This document shows, piece after piece, positions 10,402 through 22,838 of a stretch of 64,000 bases of DNA. Position 1 is the stretch's first letter. Each line of letters starts with the position of its first letter. The notes under the pieces are model-generated. The model saw only the letters and a program-made list of their open reading frames with translations. It searched no databases and was not told the DNA's origin. Made by a program: the position numbers and the translations under genes. This DNA is from Limanda limanda (taxonomy: Eukaryota; Chordata; Actinopteri; Pleuronectiformes; Pleuronectidae), in assembly GCF_963576545.1 (NCBI RefSeq), contig NC_083644.1:27469393-27533392 (forward strand). Direction: 5' to 3'.

Positions 10402-11170
10402 CAGTGGTGGAGGAAGTACTGAAGTTTAGTACTTAAGTAAAAGTACAAGTAACCAGGAAAATATATACTTAAGTAAAAGTAAAAGTACTACATCAACAAT
10501 CCTACTTAAGTAAAAGTAAAAAGTACTTACTTTTAAATTTACTTAGTATTAAAAGTAAAAGTACTCACGCAATGGGTTGTCTCTCAATGTCTAGGCTGTG
10601 CCATTTTGATAAAGAATGCAGATATAGCTACTGGTAATATTAAAACTAAAGAAACGTCTCCTCCTCCTTCTTCACGGAGTGGTCCGGACGGCTGCTTACC
10701 GGCCACTGTGTGTGACTGTGTGTGTGTGTGCGTATGTGTGTGTCACCCAGATGCGTATGTGTGTGTGTGTCACCCAGATGCGGAGCTGACGAGTGGGCAC
10801 CCTCCGTCGGCCCAGCGCTAAACCGAGTAGCTGATGGTTAGATAGTGATCAACTACGAACATTAACAGGAAGAGTGGAAATGTGTTGGCGTTTGTGTGGC
10901 TGCATGTGCGACTGTGTGTGCGTGTGTGGAGCGCTGGCAGAGCCGCTCCGTCACAGCAACATTTTGGCGAAACTGTGTTCATAAAATGAAGGAGTAACGA
11001 CACATATTGTAGAAATGTAGCGGAGTAAAAGTATAGATAATAGCTGCAAAATGTAACGGAGTAAAGTAAAAAGTATGCACTATTATTTTTACTTAAGTAA
11101 AGTACAGATACGTAAAAAATTACTTAAGTACAGTAACGAAGTAAAAATACTTCGTTACATTCCACCACTG
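10402..11170. mobile_element. non-autonomous hAT element with 8-bp target duplication
   Basis: The element starts CAGTGGTGGAGGAAGTACT and ends CTTCGTTACATTCCACCACTG, so the terminal inverted repeat is CAGTGGTGGA. It is flanked by AACATCAG at 10394-10401 and again at 11171-11178, an exact 8-bp duplication as hAT transposases make. Interior: AAAGTA-rich subterminal repeats at both ends and a GT-rich core. No transposase is encoded. Confidence 0.93.
10720..10783 (+). repeat. GT microsatellite with duplicated CACCCAGATGCG
   Basis: (GT)n tracts are separated by two copies of TGTGTGTCACCCAGATGCG, a small tandem duplication inside the hAT element. Confidence 0.6.
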
Positions 11171-11578
11171 AACATCAGCCGTCACTTTGCTACGAAGCAT
11201 GCTAACTACGCTAGCAAGCAGTCAACGCAAGAACGGGTGGCTGCAGCTCAGAGGTTGGCGACTAATTTACAGACTCAGCAACATTTTTTCTCACAGACAA
11301 ACTGCGAATAAAGAGTCATCTACCAAGGCATGTTTTTTGGGGGGCATTTGAAATAGCAAATGCTAGCAAGCCTTTCTCTGAAGGCGAGTTTCTGTTACAT
11401 GGCCTTGCAAATAGGTGCTTTGCTACTTGGTAAAGGCCAAATCCTTTCATGTAATGATTTTTCCATGTCATTTATATTAGTTCACAAAAACGCTCCATCC
11501 ATCTGTTCCTGGCCCGGCCCCTCTGTCAAATTTTAGTACCCATTGTGGCCCGCGAGTCAAAAAGTTTGCCCACCCCTG

Positions 11579-12599
11579 GTCTAGCCTCTATTGACTTCAC
11601 CAAACTCGGAATTGAGTCCTCAGGATTCATCTAAAGACTTCAATACATAAGGCCTCCATGTGGCATGGATGGTACAAAGAAAGCAAGAGTTCCATGGTGG
11701 CAAGGCTGAAACAGCTACAAACTGCTAGTGAAGCAAGGAGTAGTAAAAGAAGGTAATATCTCTGCCACATTCTCTTACTTACTGCCGGCCACTGTGTGGT
11801 TAATGCCAAAAATTAACTATTCGCATGGCCACACTGAAATGGATTAAATGCACTAACCAAGGTTACTTCCTTATTTGCAGCTGTCGCAAAAGTTTGACAC
11901 TTTCATTCAGACATAACAACAACAACCTCCACAACCTTTCAAACGATCAAAACAAGTACATGGTGTATTTTTGTAAGATCTAAAGTAGGGATGTCGGGAT
12001 TAACCGGTTTTATAATTACAGCAGTTTCATTACTGTAAGAACTACAATATCTAACTATGGTGTTTGCCTCCCGCGAGTCACGTAATTTGTGTGTGTGCAC
12101 GGTTGGCTTGTGTGTGCGAGCCACTGAAACGTTCCACCAACGACGGACAAAAACCTCCATCGTAGTTCACAGTTTACTTTCGGTTTCTGACCAGCTCCAC
12201 AGGAGTGGCTGACATACACATACACACACCCTCTCTCTCGCTCTTATTTTCTTCCAATTAACCATTATAAATGTATCCAAGAGTTTAATTCATCTATACT
12301 GAGAGGTAATGGTATAATAAGGACACAAATAATGTGACTGGAACCAGAACCACAACTAGTCAATACATCTCTCCCAAAACAGAACAACTTCCGTTGGTGA
12401 CCCTTCACAATAAATGTATCAAACAGATACACTGCTTATGATGACAGGAAACACAAATTCACTGACAAACCTTCCACAATAAGGCAACTAAATAAAATAG
12501 CTTACACAAATTACTTTTTAATAGCAAAACGTTACAATATAAAAAATGGCTGGATATAGTTCATGATAATAATATTTGAGTTCATTAGCTATCGATTAG
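11579..12599. other. mostly unassigned; possible hAT end at 11996
   Basis: From 11996 the sequence TAGGGATGTCGGGATTAACC resembles the start of some fish hAT elements (TAGGGATGTC), and runs up to the insertion at 12608. I could not find a matching right end beyond 13575. The rest shows no recognisable feature apart from a short CT-rich tract near 12229-12244. Confidence 0.35.
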
Positions 12600-12607
12600 C
12601 TATATAT

Positions 12608-13567
12608 TAGTGATGTGTCGGTCGTGAACGATTCGTCCATTATGAACGAATCCTTACACGGGAGTAACGAGTCCTCTCAAAGAGAGATTCGTTCATTTTC
12701 TTGTGGCCGCGCATCGGGACTGTTCCATAGGCTCAGTCAAGGAAGCAGAAATGATTCGTTCATTTCCCTACTGGGTCTTCGGGTACGAGTCTTTGGATCA
12801 TTTTTCACGTGACCTGCATTGGCTCAGTAGAGGAGCACTGGAGCTGTAGCGAGGGACGTTCACTGTCTCCCGGAGAAATGAACACTCTGTGTTTTTAGTA
12901 TAGAAAGACGTGAATTATATACTTTCACAAGTCATACAGACTGGTTTGGTTATTTTCACTTTACATTAACACTTACAGTTTAGTGCAGTGTAATTGTTTG
13001 CCGTGATAATTAAATGCCAGTGTGATAATAATTGACAATTTCAAACCATAAAAACTGTACAAACTCAAAGTTCACAGACTTAAATCAATTGTGTCTTACA
13101 CAGAATTTTTCATATAATATAAGACTATTTTACTTGAATTGCACATTTGTGTGACAGATCATATTTTTTTAAGAAAACCTCTATTAAATACAGTACAACA
13201 TGACAGTTTGTATGGTTTGAAATTGTTATTTATTATCACACTGGCATTTAATTATCACGGGAAACAATTACACTGCACTAAACTGTAAGTGTAAATGTAA
13301 AGTGAAAATAACAAAACCAGTCATTATGACTTGTGAACGAATATAATTCACGTCTTTCTATACTCGTACCTGAAGACCCAGTAGGGAAGTGAACGAATCA
13401 TTTCCGCTTCCTTGACTGAGCCTATGGAACAGTCCTGATGCGCAGTCCCTCTCTCTCTCCCCCCCCCCCGGTGAAATGAACGAATGACTCGAAAAAAGAT
13501 TCGTTCATTTTACTGAACGAGATTGAAAGAACCGAGTCGGTCAAATGATCCGAACTTCCCATCACTA
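12608..13567. mobile_element. fold-back hAT element with 8-bp target duplication
   Basis: It begins TAGTGATGTGTCGGTCGTG and ends CCGAACTTCCCATCACTA. It is flanked by CTATATAT at 12600-12607 and 13568-13575. Nearly the whole interior is an inverted repeat: 12706-13058 pairs with about 13203-13444, with extra left-arm sequence near 12795-12895 and a spacer near 13060-13200. GAACGAATC-type motifs crowd both ends. No transposase frame was found. A related core occurs in the element at 39656-40637. Confidence 0.92.
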
Positions 13568-13853
13568 CTATATATTGTTTGTTGTGTGTAGTTTCCTTCT
13601 ATAGTATCGATAATCGGGAAAACCCCCGTGACATTTTGTATGACAATAATTGTGGCACCAAAATTTAATATAGTGAAATCCCCAATATAATGTAAGTATA
13701 TTATGGTAGTGTTCTTCCATGTAACTAACTTATGGCTACATTCTTAGTTTGTTGATTTAGAGCTACCAAACTATGGAAAAGTCTAAACTATCGAGTTTTT
13801 TTCAACTCTGGTTAGCATGTTCCGCAATCAAATCAGCTGGCTCATTAGCTTTT

Positions 13854-14031
13854 AAAGGAACAGGCACTCAAAACAGGTCACTCTGAGGAGGGCTGTTTTA
13901 GGCAGGGTAAAAGGGTGCTGTTTTAAATGGTTCTTGTGGTATTTTTACCAAAATATGTTACAGATATTTCATTAAGACCCAGAGGAACCATATCAACTGG
14001 TGGTTAAATGGGCATAATATGTCCCCTTTAA
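13854..14031 (-). repeat. Kolobok-like short element end (copy 1)
   Basis: The segment beginning TTAAAGGAACAGGCACTCA and ending ATAATATGTCCCCTTTAA is about 85 percent similar by eye to 34178-34347. The complement of its right end, TTAAAGGGGACATATTATGC, resembles termini of fish elements that insert at TTAA. The left boundary is not certain; similarity to the parent element may extend further left. Confidence 0.5.
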
Positions 14032-14469
14032 GAGTGTGGTCTTTCAGTTTGAGATCAGGACAGGCACCAAATAATTAATCATCACAAAACTTAGCAGTTA
14101 TATGATAAGAACAACCTAAAATGGTTCAGATTTTTTTTTTTTACATTTAATTTAAACTTTTATTAGGTCTTTGCTCCATCTGGTAAAATGGAGGGAATGA
14201 CGTTAATGTACAAAGTGGAGAGAACTTTTTCCGATCTGTGTTGTACATACTTATATAATGACTGCTAATTTGTAGGAATAATATGTTTTTTTATCTTTTT
14301 AAAAGTAACACAGTATAACTTTGATATTTTGCAAGGATTAGCGTAATTTTATCTTCCAAATGGTTCCAGGCCCTCCTGTTGACATCCCATATCCTCTTTT
14401 GCATGAGCAAAGTTGTATCATAAAACTCAAACCTTTTGTCTCTAAAAACAACTGTGGTCGCAGTAGACA
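14032..14469. other. unassigned sequence
   Basis: AT-rich, with a T-run at 14131-14141. No coding motif or repeat ends seen. Confidence 0.45.
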
Positions 14470-14737
14470 TCTAAGTAACTTGCACATTGTATACAAATGT
14501 ACAATTCAATGACATTGTGCAATCCTTTATATATTTATATTCTTACTCTATATATTCTGTTTACACTGTATGTATTAGTTTTTATTAAATTTATATTTCC
14601 TTAAATTTTTTAAGTATTACTTGTTAACTTATTATTACTTTGCTGATGTCTCTTTTTGACCGCCCTCTTGCTACTGTAAACATTGCAAATTTCCCTGTTG
14701 TGGGACTAATAAAGGATTATCTTATCTTGTGTCAAAT
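14470..14737 (+). repeat. 5'-truncated LINE, 3' UTR only
   Basis: A run with TTGCACATTGTATACAAATG and later AATTTCCCTGTTGTGGGAC, then CTAATAAAGGATTATCTTATC and a short TATCT-type tail, matches the 3' ends of CR1/L2/Rex-type LINEs in fish as I recall them. No reverse transcriptase remains. Confidence 0.5.
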
Positions 14738-16439
14738 ATGATCCCAACTTCCAAAGTTATTTGTTGAAAACTGTGAATACATTGCAATGCAGAATTTGTT
14801 CTCTTAGTTTCCTGTACAGCAAACTAAAACATCAAGGCCTCACTGCATTTGGCATATGTCCCTGTTCTACTGCATAACCCTGAATCAGTTTAACAGAAAA
14901 GGATTTTATTTCAGTTAACAGAAGCCTTTGATGTTGTACTGATGGCTGTAGGTGTATAGAGTGAGTCAATCCCTGAGCTGGAAGCGGCGAAGCTATAATT
15001 CTTTGAATAATGTGTTTAACGACCGAGGACAAAGTGACAGTACTAAAGATCATGTCAGAAACTCAGTACAATGCAGTAACGCTCATTTGGATACACAGTA
15101 AAAGCTTAAACAGCTGCAATGAAGGGTGACAAAAACAGCACTCTTCTAAGAAGAGGCTTCACATTTTAGTGTTTTGGAAGAGAGCTGACTATGCTTTCAA
15201 GTTAGGACAGTAGCAACATCATTATGCTCTGTGATTTTAGATCAAGCAGTATCCCCATTACAGTGTCCGTCCTTGTAAAGTAAACCAACTAGTAACAGGT
15301 TCTAACAGGCGATAGAATGTCCAGCACCACCCTTCATATCCCTTTTATCTTGGTTGCATTTACATTCAACCGCCTACTTATGGTTCTCACACCATGTAAG
15401 GGATAATTCTGGCTTGTAAAGCAGTAAGGGAGATGTGGAACCTTGGTAGTAGGGTTTGATCAGCGTCGGCTGCAGGAGTGAGAGGTCGGGATGTGGTTCA
15501 GGGAACAGTGCCAGGTCTGATTGTGCTCAGGTGTTCTGTGTAATTACTCTCTCCTCTCTATCAGCTATACTGTGCTGTGGCCGATGTGAGGGACTGTTCT
15601 GAAGATGACCAGATGATGACCGAAAGACGAACCGTGTGTGTGTGTATGCGCGAATGTCTGTAAAAACTAAATAAAAACAAAAAGTAAGACTGAAAATTAA
15701 GAAGTCCTGTGGTTCACTGGTGATGGAACCGCGGTACAGGTGAAAACTGTTCAGGGTCACTCTGACTTAAAAAGACACACACTAAAGATGTCAATAGTAA
15801 AAGAAGGGATGAGTCATGATCCTCTTCTTTCCATGGCACCCCTTCTCCTTTCTGTGCAAGTTTGAATTTTATGTGACAACGGGATGAACTAATATCCATA
15901 ATCTACACCACCTCTCCAAATGTGGACACGTGGTCGCCAATGTACATCCATTTATTTGTCTCTAAGGAACAAGTCATTGACCGGATTGGCTTGAAATATG
16001 ATGTAGGAAAGCATCAATGAACCTGTTACATGAACAATACAATGTATAGGTACTATAGTAGAGGCGGGCAGAGGCCTGAAATGTAATAAATATTTTTTGG
16101 TTTCTCAATATTTGAATCTTTCAAGACTGTTTCACTGATGCTCGACGCTCTACCCTTCAAATGTCTAAGGACAAACATTTTTCTCCAGTTATATAAGTAA
16201 TTTTCTTAACCATATATACAAAATACCCAAAACCCTCGATCTATTTTAGTATTTCTTGGTTTTATGCCTTCATGTTAATATAATGTTTTTCTTTTATTAA
16301 CATATTTTGGTTGTCCTAGCCAAAACCTTTATTAAAGGTATCTTATGAGAATTACAATTAAGATACAGGGAGTTTTTTTCGCTCCACAGTTGCCGAAGTG
16401 CTGCTCATTGTGGCAACTGTTGGGCTTCTCTATCATTTT
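14738..16439. other. unassigned sequence
   Basis: No supported gene. Short frames here show no family motifs. A GT tract lies at 15635-15645. Possible unique host intergenic DNA. Confidence 0.45.
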
Positions 16440-16516
16440 TATGGTCTTTACCTTTTATGTAAAGTGTAAAATGTATAGCATGATTTGGCACCATACAAAT
16501 AAAAGTTGATTGAATT
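16440..16516 (+). repeat. LINE/SINE 3' tail fragment
   Basis: GGCACCATACAAATAAAAGT followed by TGATTGAATT resembles the common fish tail GGCGCTATACAAATAAA followed by TTGATTGA repeats. Confidence 0.4.
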
Positions 16517-17204
16517 ATTAGACAAAAGGAAAACTAACTACATATGAAAGATACACGAGGTAAGTACATAGCTCACCATCCTCTCATCACATTCAGCAAA
16601 ACAATAGTACAGTTACGGCCAACTTTAATCAGAATCATAGATTGTCAATGTCAGCCCACCTGCATTAATATGTTTTCAGTCTCAGAGTGTAGTGGGTTTA
16701 CTAACATGCTCTCGATTTAATGAGGTCAAACAGAGTCTGGCAGAGCAATATAATACTAACTCAGAAAAACTAGTAATCCACCTCCCTCCAACCTGACAAA
16801 AACTCTTTATATCATGCAAATACATAAGTGGCTATGCTGCACACCCCATCTCCATCTTAACCAACAACAACTACACACCAAACGTTTTAATTAGAGGTGA
16901 CTTGCATGAAGGTTGAAAATGCCACTGTCCACTGACTCCGGTCCAAATTGGTTGGGAAGTTCAGCTTAAATATGACAAGAGGAAAACCTTTTAGGATCAG
17001 GACATCACATTTAATTGGCCCCACACTTCAGGTGAAACGTGTTGATCTACCTACACTTTTCACTGTGAGTCAAATATTTCAAGCCTGCATTTGTATTCAA
17101 AGTTCCCCATGCCAGTGCACATCATGAACCCTCTTGTTCAATCCCACTCAGTGCCTACTGCCACAGGTCCCTCTTCTTTTCCTCCTATTCTTTTAACTTT
17201 GCTT

Positions 17205-17425
17205 TCCTACCTAGAAGGTAGAGCGGGTCATTGACCAACCAGGGGGTTAGAGGTTTGATCTCCATCAACTCCAGTCTGTATCTGCAATGTCCTTGAGCAA
17301 GATACAGAACCCCAATATTGCCCCTGACAGAGTATGGATGTTAAAAGGTGTGACTTAGGTACTCTAAAGTGCTTTGAGTGTTCCATTCAATTGTAAAAGT
17401 GCTGTATAATAATAATAATAGTGAA
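17205..17425 (+). repeat. tRNA-derived SINE (plus strand)
   Basis: A-box-like TAGAGCGGGTC (17219-17229) and B-box-like GGTTTGATC (17252-17260) form an internal RNA polymerase III promoter. Then comes the conserved CAATGTCCTTGAGCAAGATA body and an AAAGTGCTTTGAG-type 3' part, ending in a short (AAT)n tail. Confidence 0.75.
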
Positions 17426-19701
17426 ATTTAATCAATTATGTTTCACTGACAAAGATGCACTGCAATAATGGTAGTGCTGCCATCATTAGCCATACGGTTG
17501 CAGTGCCTATTCAACATCACAGCAGTGTTTCCATATACGTACCTACTCTACGGTGGTGGATCACAGTCTGATTTGTTCCACCACAGTTTTATAATGAACA
17601 AAAAAATATGCTCCTCCTAATGTCATATAAGTCCTCTAACTTATTATTTTATGCCGTTTTTCATTGTAGACTTTGTCTTGGTTTCGCTTGCTTTCTCCCA
17701 CCCTCTCTACGGCAGCAGCACCAGGAGAAATCTGTCTCTGTCAGTGAGCCGTCCATACAACCTACAGATTTTCCCATACTAGCAGGGAGGCAAACCTCAT
17801 CATACTTGCAACTGCAGCTGTGCACGGTCTCATGAGCCACATGCAGTTCTCAGCAGGCATGCAGACCTGGGTTAAACACCTGCCCTCTCTCGCTTAGGTC
17901 CTATTGTACATGACACCTAACTGCATGCTGCATGTAGCTAACTGCAACTCGAGAGCATGCCTTCTTTGCAGGGCTTTCCTTATTCATTGGGGAGGCTTGC
18001 AAGAGCAAACAACCAATTGTGTGGCCTGGTCTGCATTAACGCCTACCAAATACAAACCACTTTTCAACCTTTGCCTGTTGACCTATACGTACCTGCACCT
18101 CCACATATGATCTGAGTTCATGGTCTGTCCCTGTCTGTTTAAACTGATTGTCTGGTTAACTAACTAGCAGATAATCAGTTTGCTGATTACATGACGAACA
18201 TATGTAGAAGGCAAAAGGCAGATCAATGATGATGGTCTCTCGCCTACAAGGACTGTTTGTTTCAAGGTTACCCCAATAGGATGGTGAATTACCAAATGAA
18301 TAAACTATTATTGTTTCTTGCTGATGGTTGAATTTTAATAGATTTATTTTAAATGTGATACACCTTAAATAGAATGTTTAAATTCATATTATGGTTTCTT
18401 TATTTAGGATAGGGTTCCTTGAGAAAAAAAATGAATTTTGCATGTTAACATTAGTGAATGACATTTTAATAAATAAAGTTTATTTTCTTAGTCATTTTCT
18501 TAGGCCTAATACACGGTTCCAAAATTACAAAGAGACCTGTCCAATATTATCATATTCAGGAAGAATTTGCATTTTTTGCACAATGAACACTGAAAGCTGT
18601 GCCATGTTCTCTTCTGAGTAAAACTGGTGTTACAGAGAGGTACAGTATAATATGTTGATTTAATCTATAAAACAGATATAGGATTAAATCGCAGAAGTCA
18701 AAATTGCTAGAAATGTCCCAGATTACCCAAATTCACCCTATTTACAACGATTACTTGGGAAATATGTGTAAACTTAAGAAACGTATTTTCCGGTAATAAG
18801 CAAATACTCACTGCAGTTGAGTGATATTATTTATGTAGAGTTTTAAATTATAGTTTGTTTTTAATGAGGATGACACACCAGGATGCGACAATGGTGGTAC
18901 CCCAACATTCATTATGTCACTGTAACAGATTGTCATTTAGGATTGGTTGTCAATCTTAAAGAGGGTAGGTCTTCACTTGGGGGGGCAGGATAAGTGTAGT
19001 CCACTGGTACCACATTTACAGCAGGTCTCCACTTGTGGCCGAATCAAAAAAGAAATATAATCCATGTTATCTGATGATAAATAAGAGTCATGCCAATGGT
19101 CTGCTGGCCTACATCGGCACCACTACATTTCTTAGGGTGGAGCGAGGTGATAGGGACAGGATGCTTTAAAACGCTGAATGAAGAGTTGTTGTATTGACCA
19201 AAGGATTAGGAGACGGATCTTTCCAGTGAGCTCCATGCAACATTTATCAGTTCACCAGCAGCAGCAGAGGGTAGAAAAACAAGAGAGGGAAGGAGAAGAG
19301 GCTCTCCCTCTTTCTGCTGCTTCAAAAGACTGTGGATGGTGTTTTCAAGCTTCCATTAATGTTTCAAACCTTGTCTCGCCAGCCTAAAAGTAGAAAAGCA
19401 GGAGAGAGATGAAAGGAATGTGGCAGAGCAGACAGAGCTGTGGAGGTGCAGAATGTTTTATCTCCTGGACAGAATGTGAGAGTTCTGTGGCGACGGCTTC
19501 TCACAGCTAACTTCTTCACCTTGATTATTCCCTTGCCATTACTGAACTTTAAAACATAACATTACTCTTGATGTTTTTAAGCATAGCCGGATAAGAAAAT
19601 ATGTTACATTTTCTCCTTTAACACACAATCCTGTAAGAATAACAATGTCGCCAATATCTCATTTAGAAACTTAGCAGAAACTCCAAGTTTCTAAATGAAA
19701 T
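17426..19701. other. unassigned sequence
   Basis: No recognisable protein motif or complete mobile element. The plus-strand frame at 19178-19387 has a low-complexity Gln/Glu middle and no family signature. The stretch 16517-17204 on the other side of the SINE is equally featureless. Confidence 0.45.
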
Positions 19702-19846
19702 GAAGCCATTTTGCCACGCCCATTGAAAATTCCTTCAGAATACGTACATTTTCACCACTTTCGAATTTCCTGCAAATTTTGGTAAGAATTTGAGCATGAT
19801 AAAGCCCTCAAAAAGCCAATTAATTTGCCTGAAAAATAATAATAAC
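19702..19846 (+). repeat. direct repeat copy 1
   Basis: Shares the block CATTTTCACCACTTTC ... GGTAAGAATTTGAGCATG ... AAAGCCCTCAAAAAGCCAAT ... (AAT)n with 19969-20105 at about 90 percent identity by eye. Confidence 0.75.
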
Positions 19847-19968
19847 TAAGGTTAGGGTCATGTATAAAGGAAGGCTGTAGACACTTACAAGTAGGCTTTA
19901 CCCCCACTTATGCGGGTACTCCCGATCGATTGGTACCATCCCTGAGCTTCTACGACCCCCGAGTTTCC

Positions 19969-20165
19969 CGAGCCATTTTGCCACTATCTCCAGAATACGT
20001 GCATTTTCACCACTTTCTAATTTTCTGCAAATTTTGGTAAGAATTTGAGCATGTTAAAGCCCTCAAAAAGCCAATTCATTTGCCTGAAAAATAATAATAA
20101 TTATCCTTACAATTTCAATAGGGCCTTACTATCTGTCAGTGCATGTCAGTGCTCGGGCCCTAATA
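19969..20165 (+). repeat. direct repeat copy 2 with GGGCC-flanked end
   Basis: Second copy of the 19702-19846 block. It is followed by CAATAGGGCCTTACT and GCTCGGGCCCTAATAA, which can pair as a short hairpin. I recall this ending from a common fish repeat that I cannot name. Confidence 0.65.
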
Positions 20166-20317
20166 ATTCATGGGTTGAAGTTATGTACCCTTCAATGCAT
20201 CCCTGATACGGACAGCAGTCTTCTTATGGCCTTCTTTGATTTTGATTAAAAAAACAAAAACTTGGCTCAGAGTTTCATGGGCGTTCCTTTTGTTTTAATT
20301 ATTATTATTTTTCATTG

Positions 20318-20365
20318 TAAGTTGCTTTGGATAAAAGAATCAGTTAAATGACATGTAATGTAATT
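20318..20365 (+). repeat. GTAAGTTGCTTTGGATAAAAG repeat fragment
   Basis: The phrase TTGTAAGTTGCTTTGGATAA, repeated with small changes at about 32178-32203, is a common fish dispersed-repeat tail (TGTAAGTCGCTTTGGATAAA). Confidence 0.5.
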
Positions 20366-22546
20366 CATTTTCTGTTTAAATTAACCTTGAATTTCTACGA
20401 TGATACTATGGATAGATGGATTTAACAGGTTAGGTATCCAGTCATTATTCTCCGTAATACTTTTCACAAAAAATATAATATCTCAAAAATAACACAAAGA
20501 CATTTTTTTACTTGAACCCTTGTGGTAAGATGAATTCCAGTCAAAGGGGAAGGAATTGTACACAATCTGGTATGTTATAATGTTTTTTTCACTCTTAATA
20601 AAGGGCTTCGGTTGTAAATATGGGAGTCGTGGTTTTATAGTTTGGGTTGTTTGCCCAGGAGAAGAGGAGATCTGGGCTAATGTTGATAGTAGCAGCCCAT
20701 TAGCTTGAAGACTTGCAGAATGGGAGGATAAATAATTAGAATAATCACATTTTCCAGTCTGTATTTACTACAAGTGTTTACCCCCAAGACTGAGACTAAA
20801 CTCATTACTGAGGGAAAGAGACAAAGAGACGGAAAGGGAATGTGATAGAAAGAGGAAGATGTGTGTAGAGGGTATACATTTCTGCAAATTCTATTACACA
20901 TGTTGAAAAAAAGGAAAGGGATTTTCTGGGAAGTGAAAATGTCTGTGCGTTTGTGTGTGTGTGTGCTCCTTATACTTGCCCTTGATTGTGACCCTGATGG
21001 CTCAAGAGATCTACAGCCAATGGACAGCTATGACCATCTACTATATTACTGCGGCTCTGTCCTTTAATCTGCTAGTGTGATTGTGTGTGTGTGTGTGTAT
21101 GCGCACGCAGGAGAGAGAGGAGGAAACTAGTTAGGACATTGTGTGGTTCAAGGCTAGGGTACCGTAGTTCATCTTGATGTGTGTGTGTGTGTGTGTTTTT
21201 CCATGTCTCAGTTGAACTTTAGCAGCAGTTTCTGTTTAATTTTACTTCTCCTAAAAACCATAACCCCTCTTCCTGAGGGGTGGTGGACAGAGTTGGACAG
21301 AGTTCATCATCTTCTTTCTTCACTGAATCTTTGAATTAAGATAGAGTCTGGGGCTTGGGAATAACCGACAAGTCTCTATTAATCTGAGTGGATCCCAAGC
21401 CTCCATCAAGCCGTCACTTTGACAGAGGAGCCGGTCCTTCAAATTTTCAGTCTGGATGTGTTGTCTTAGTCCAGCTTTAGTTTTAACGTCCACTTTCCCC
21501 GTCCTTTTACTGTTACTGGTCATATAAAGGGCATGTTTATTTGACTGTGTAAAGTTAGTGAGCCCACTCAAATGTTGCAAATTGGCTGAGTTGAGTGATG
21601 CAGCCCCACCTTAATGGCAAAATCAGCCTGAACATAGTGTTTGAAAATATTTGAAATGATGCTTGAGTGAATATTATGTGATGTTCTTTACATGTGACTA
21701 TAGCAGAAGCCTTACACAATAGTGACACACCCCATAGTGACAGTTTCTGAGCAGAGCAGTAAAAAAAATGTTTCGCTTCAAACCGCTTCCAGTCTTAATG
21801 CCGCAGAGGTGGCATATGTATCCCACTAATACCTGTTGATTAATAGTTTATAAATACCCAGGATCGTATTGGAAGCACTTTACCACCATCTAGTGGTCAG
21901 AGTGATTGATCGACCCAGAAGTCCGGCTCAGCAGACCGCATGGATTTTGGCTGCTAAATTTGGTGAATTGGCAAAATTTGAGGAAAGTTGTGCTAAAATG
22001 AAAAATATGTACCAGCTTATTAGTTGCTTCTTATGCTAAATATATCGGAATAGACTACATGTGATGAAAATTGGTAATGTAATAAGCTGATTTCGGTTTG
22101 TTGCATTTATCGCTTTATTATGCCGTAATTGCTGCAAATTAATAACATTGTACTTAGGTGCAATATCGTGGAAAATTGAGTTCCTGTGCATATACTTCAA
22201 ATGTTTTGAAGTATAAGCATCCTTATATGATTGTAAATCTGACGTTTTGTTCATTGAGTATATAATATATATATATATATATAATAATATATAATACTCA
22301 GGGACTACAGAGGAAAATTTACTTATCACTATCACTATCTATATCTCTGGTGCGGCTAAGGAGCTGGGCATTGTCCCTATTATATAAAATAAAAATAAAT
22401 ATAACAATGCAGAAATAGAGAAACAGACTATGTACAACTGTATGTGCAGTGTAAGTGTGTAACATTGAATTATGTGCAAAACAGAATAAAAATATAATGC
22501 TGGGATATTAATGCAATTTCTGCCCTTTATTTTTCGGCAGAACTAA
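20366..22546. other. unassigned sequence with simple repeats
   Basis: GT tracts lie at 20951-20965, 21081-21098 and 21177-21197, and a (TA)n palindrome at 22260-22300. No protein motif recognised. The hypothetical frames in this stretch run through simple or AT-rich sequence. Confidence 0.5.
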
Positions 22547-22834
22547 ATGGACACATCAACTGTCTACGGGAAGCGAGCTGGTGGACTTCAAACCAGGATT
22601 CCACCCGTCGAAAGTGATGACAGCTGTCTCAGTGACAGTGACGATAGCGATGAAGACTACAGACCTACACCAGGTGATGAAAGCAGCAGTGATGAAGACT
22701 CCGACAGCAGTCATGATGCACCTGCCAGCAACAGCGCACCTGGCGCAAGAAGGCAATCAGCTGCTACTAATGGCCAAATTGTAACGGCCAGACTGTATTC
22801 AAATGTTCAAAGTGCAATGTTCAACGTTTAATGT
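22547..22834 (+). pseudogene. possible piggyBac-type transposase N-terminus
   Basis: A 94-residue frame from ATG 22547 is strongly acidic: ESDDSCLSDSDDSDEDYRP, then GDESSSDEDSDSSHDAP. Acidic N-termini of this kind precede the catalytic domain in PGBD/piggyBac-type proteins. It lies right after an acceptor-like pyrimidine tract ending TTTTTCGGCAG (22541). No catalytic residues are present in this piece. The assignment is tentative; another acidic nuclear protein is possible. Confidence 0.35.
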
Positions 22835-22838
22835 TCAC

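Larger units (their letters stand above)
10250..11310 (+). pseudogene. GTF2IRD2-like/hAT protein N-terminus split by a transposon
   Basis: Before the insertion the frame reads MRGSRKRKVDNECRVFNN, TTKYFFTEVQSKAVCLICRE and MEYNIS. After it the text resumes with NISRHFATKHANYASKQS and LATNLQTQQHFFSQ. The CxxC (CLIC) followed by HxxxxH (HFATKH) forms a BED-like zinc finger whose two halves now lie on either side of the insertion. A stop occurs at about 11310; a further piece in another frame (FEIANASKPFSEGEF, about 11345-11395) shows decay before or after the insertion. The resemblance to GTF2IRD2/hAT proteins is from memory of the family. Confidence 0.7.
10250..11578 (+). mobile_element. hAT-type element (GTF2IRD2-like), interrupted
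   Basis: The coding text of a zinc-finger hAT-derived protein begins at 10250, is split by a 769-bp insertion at 10402-11170 and resumes at 11171. The region ends with GTTTGCCCACCCCTG at 11578, whose complement CAGGGGTGGGCAAAC is a classic hAT terminus. Most of the transposase between the N-terminus and this end is missing. The 5' terminus was not located; 10034-10249 is probably its leader. Confidence 0.65.

Noticed and set aside
12615..12812. Frame repeated at 40303-40539 (RLSQGSRNDSFIS) as a shared protein
   Set aside because: The identity arises from the shared palindromic core of two fold-back elements and appears in opposite orientations; it is not a transposase.
22260..22300. TA-rich palindrome as an origin or regulatory site
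   Set aside because: Simple (TA)n microsatellite; nothing else supports a function.
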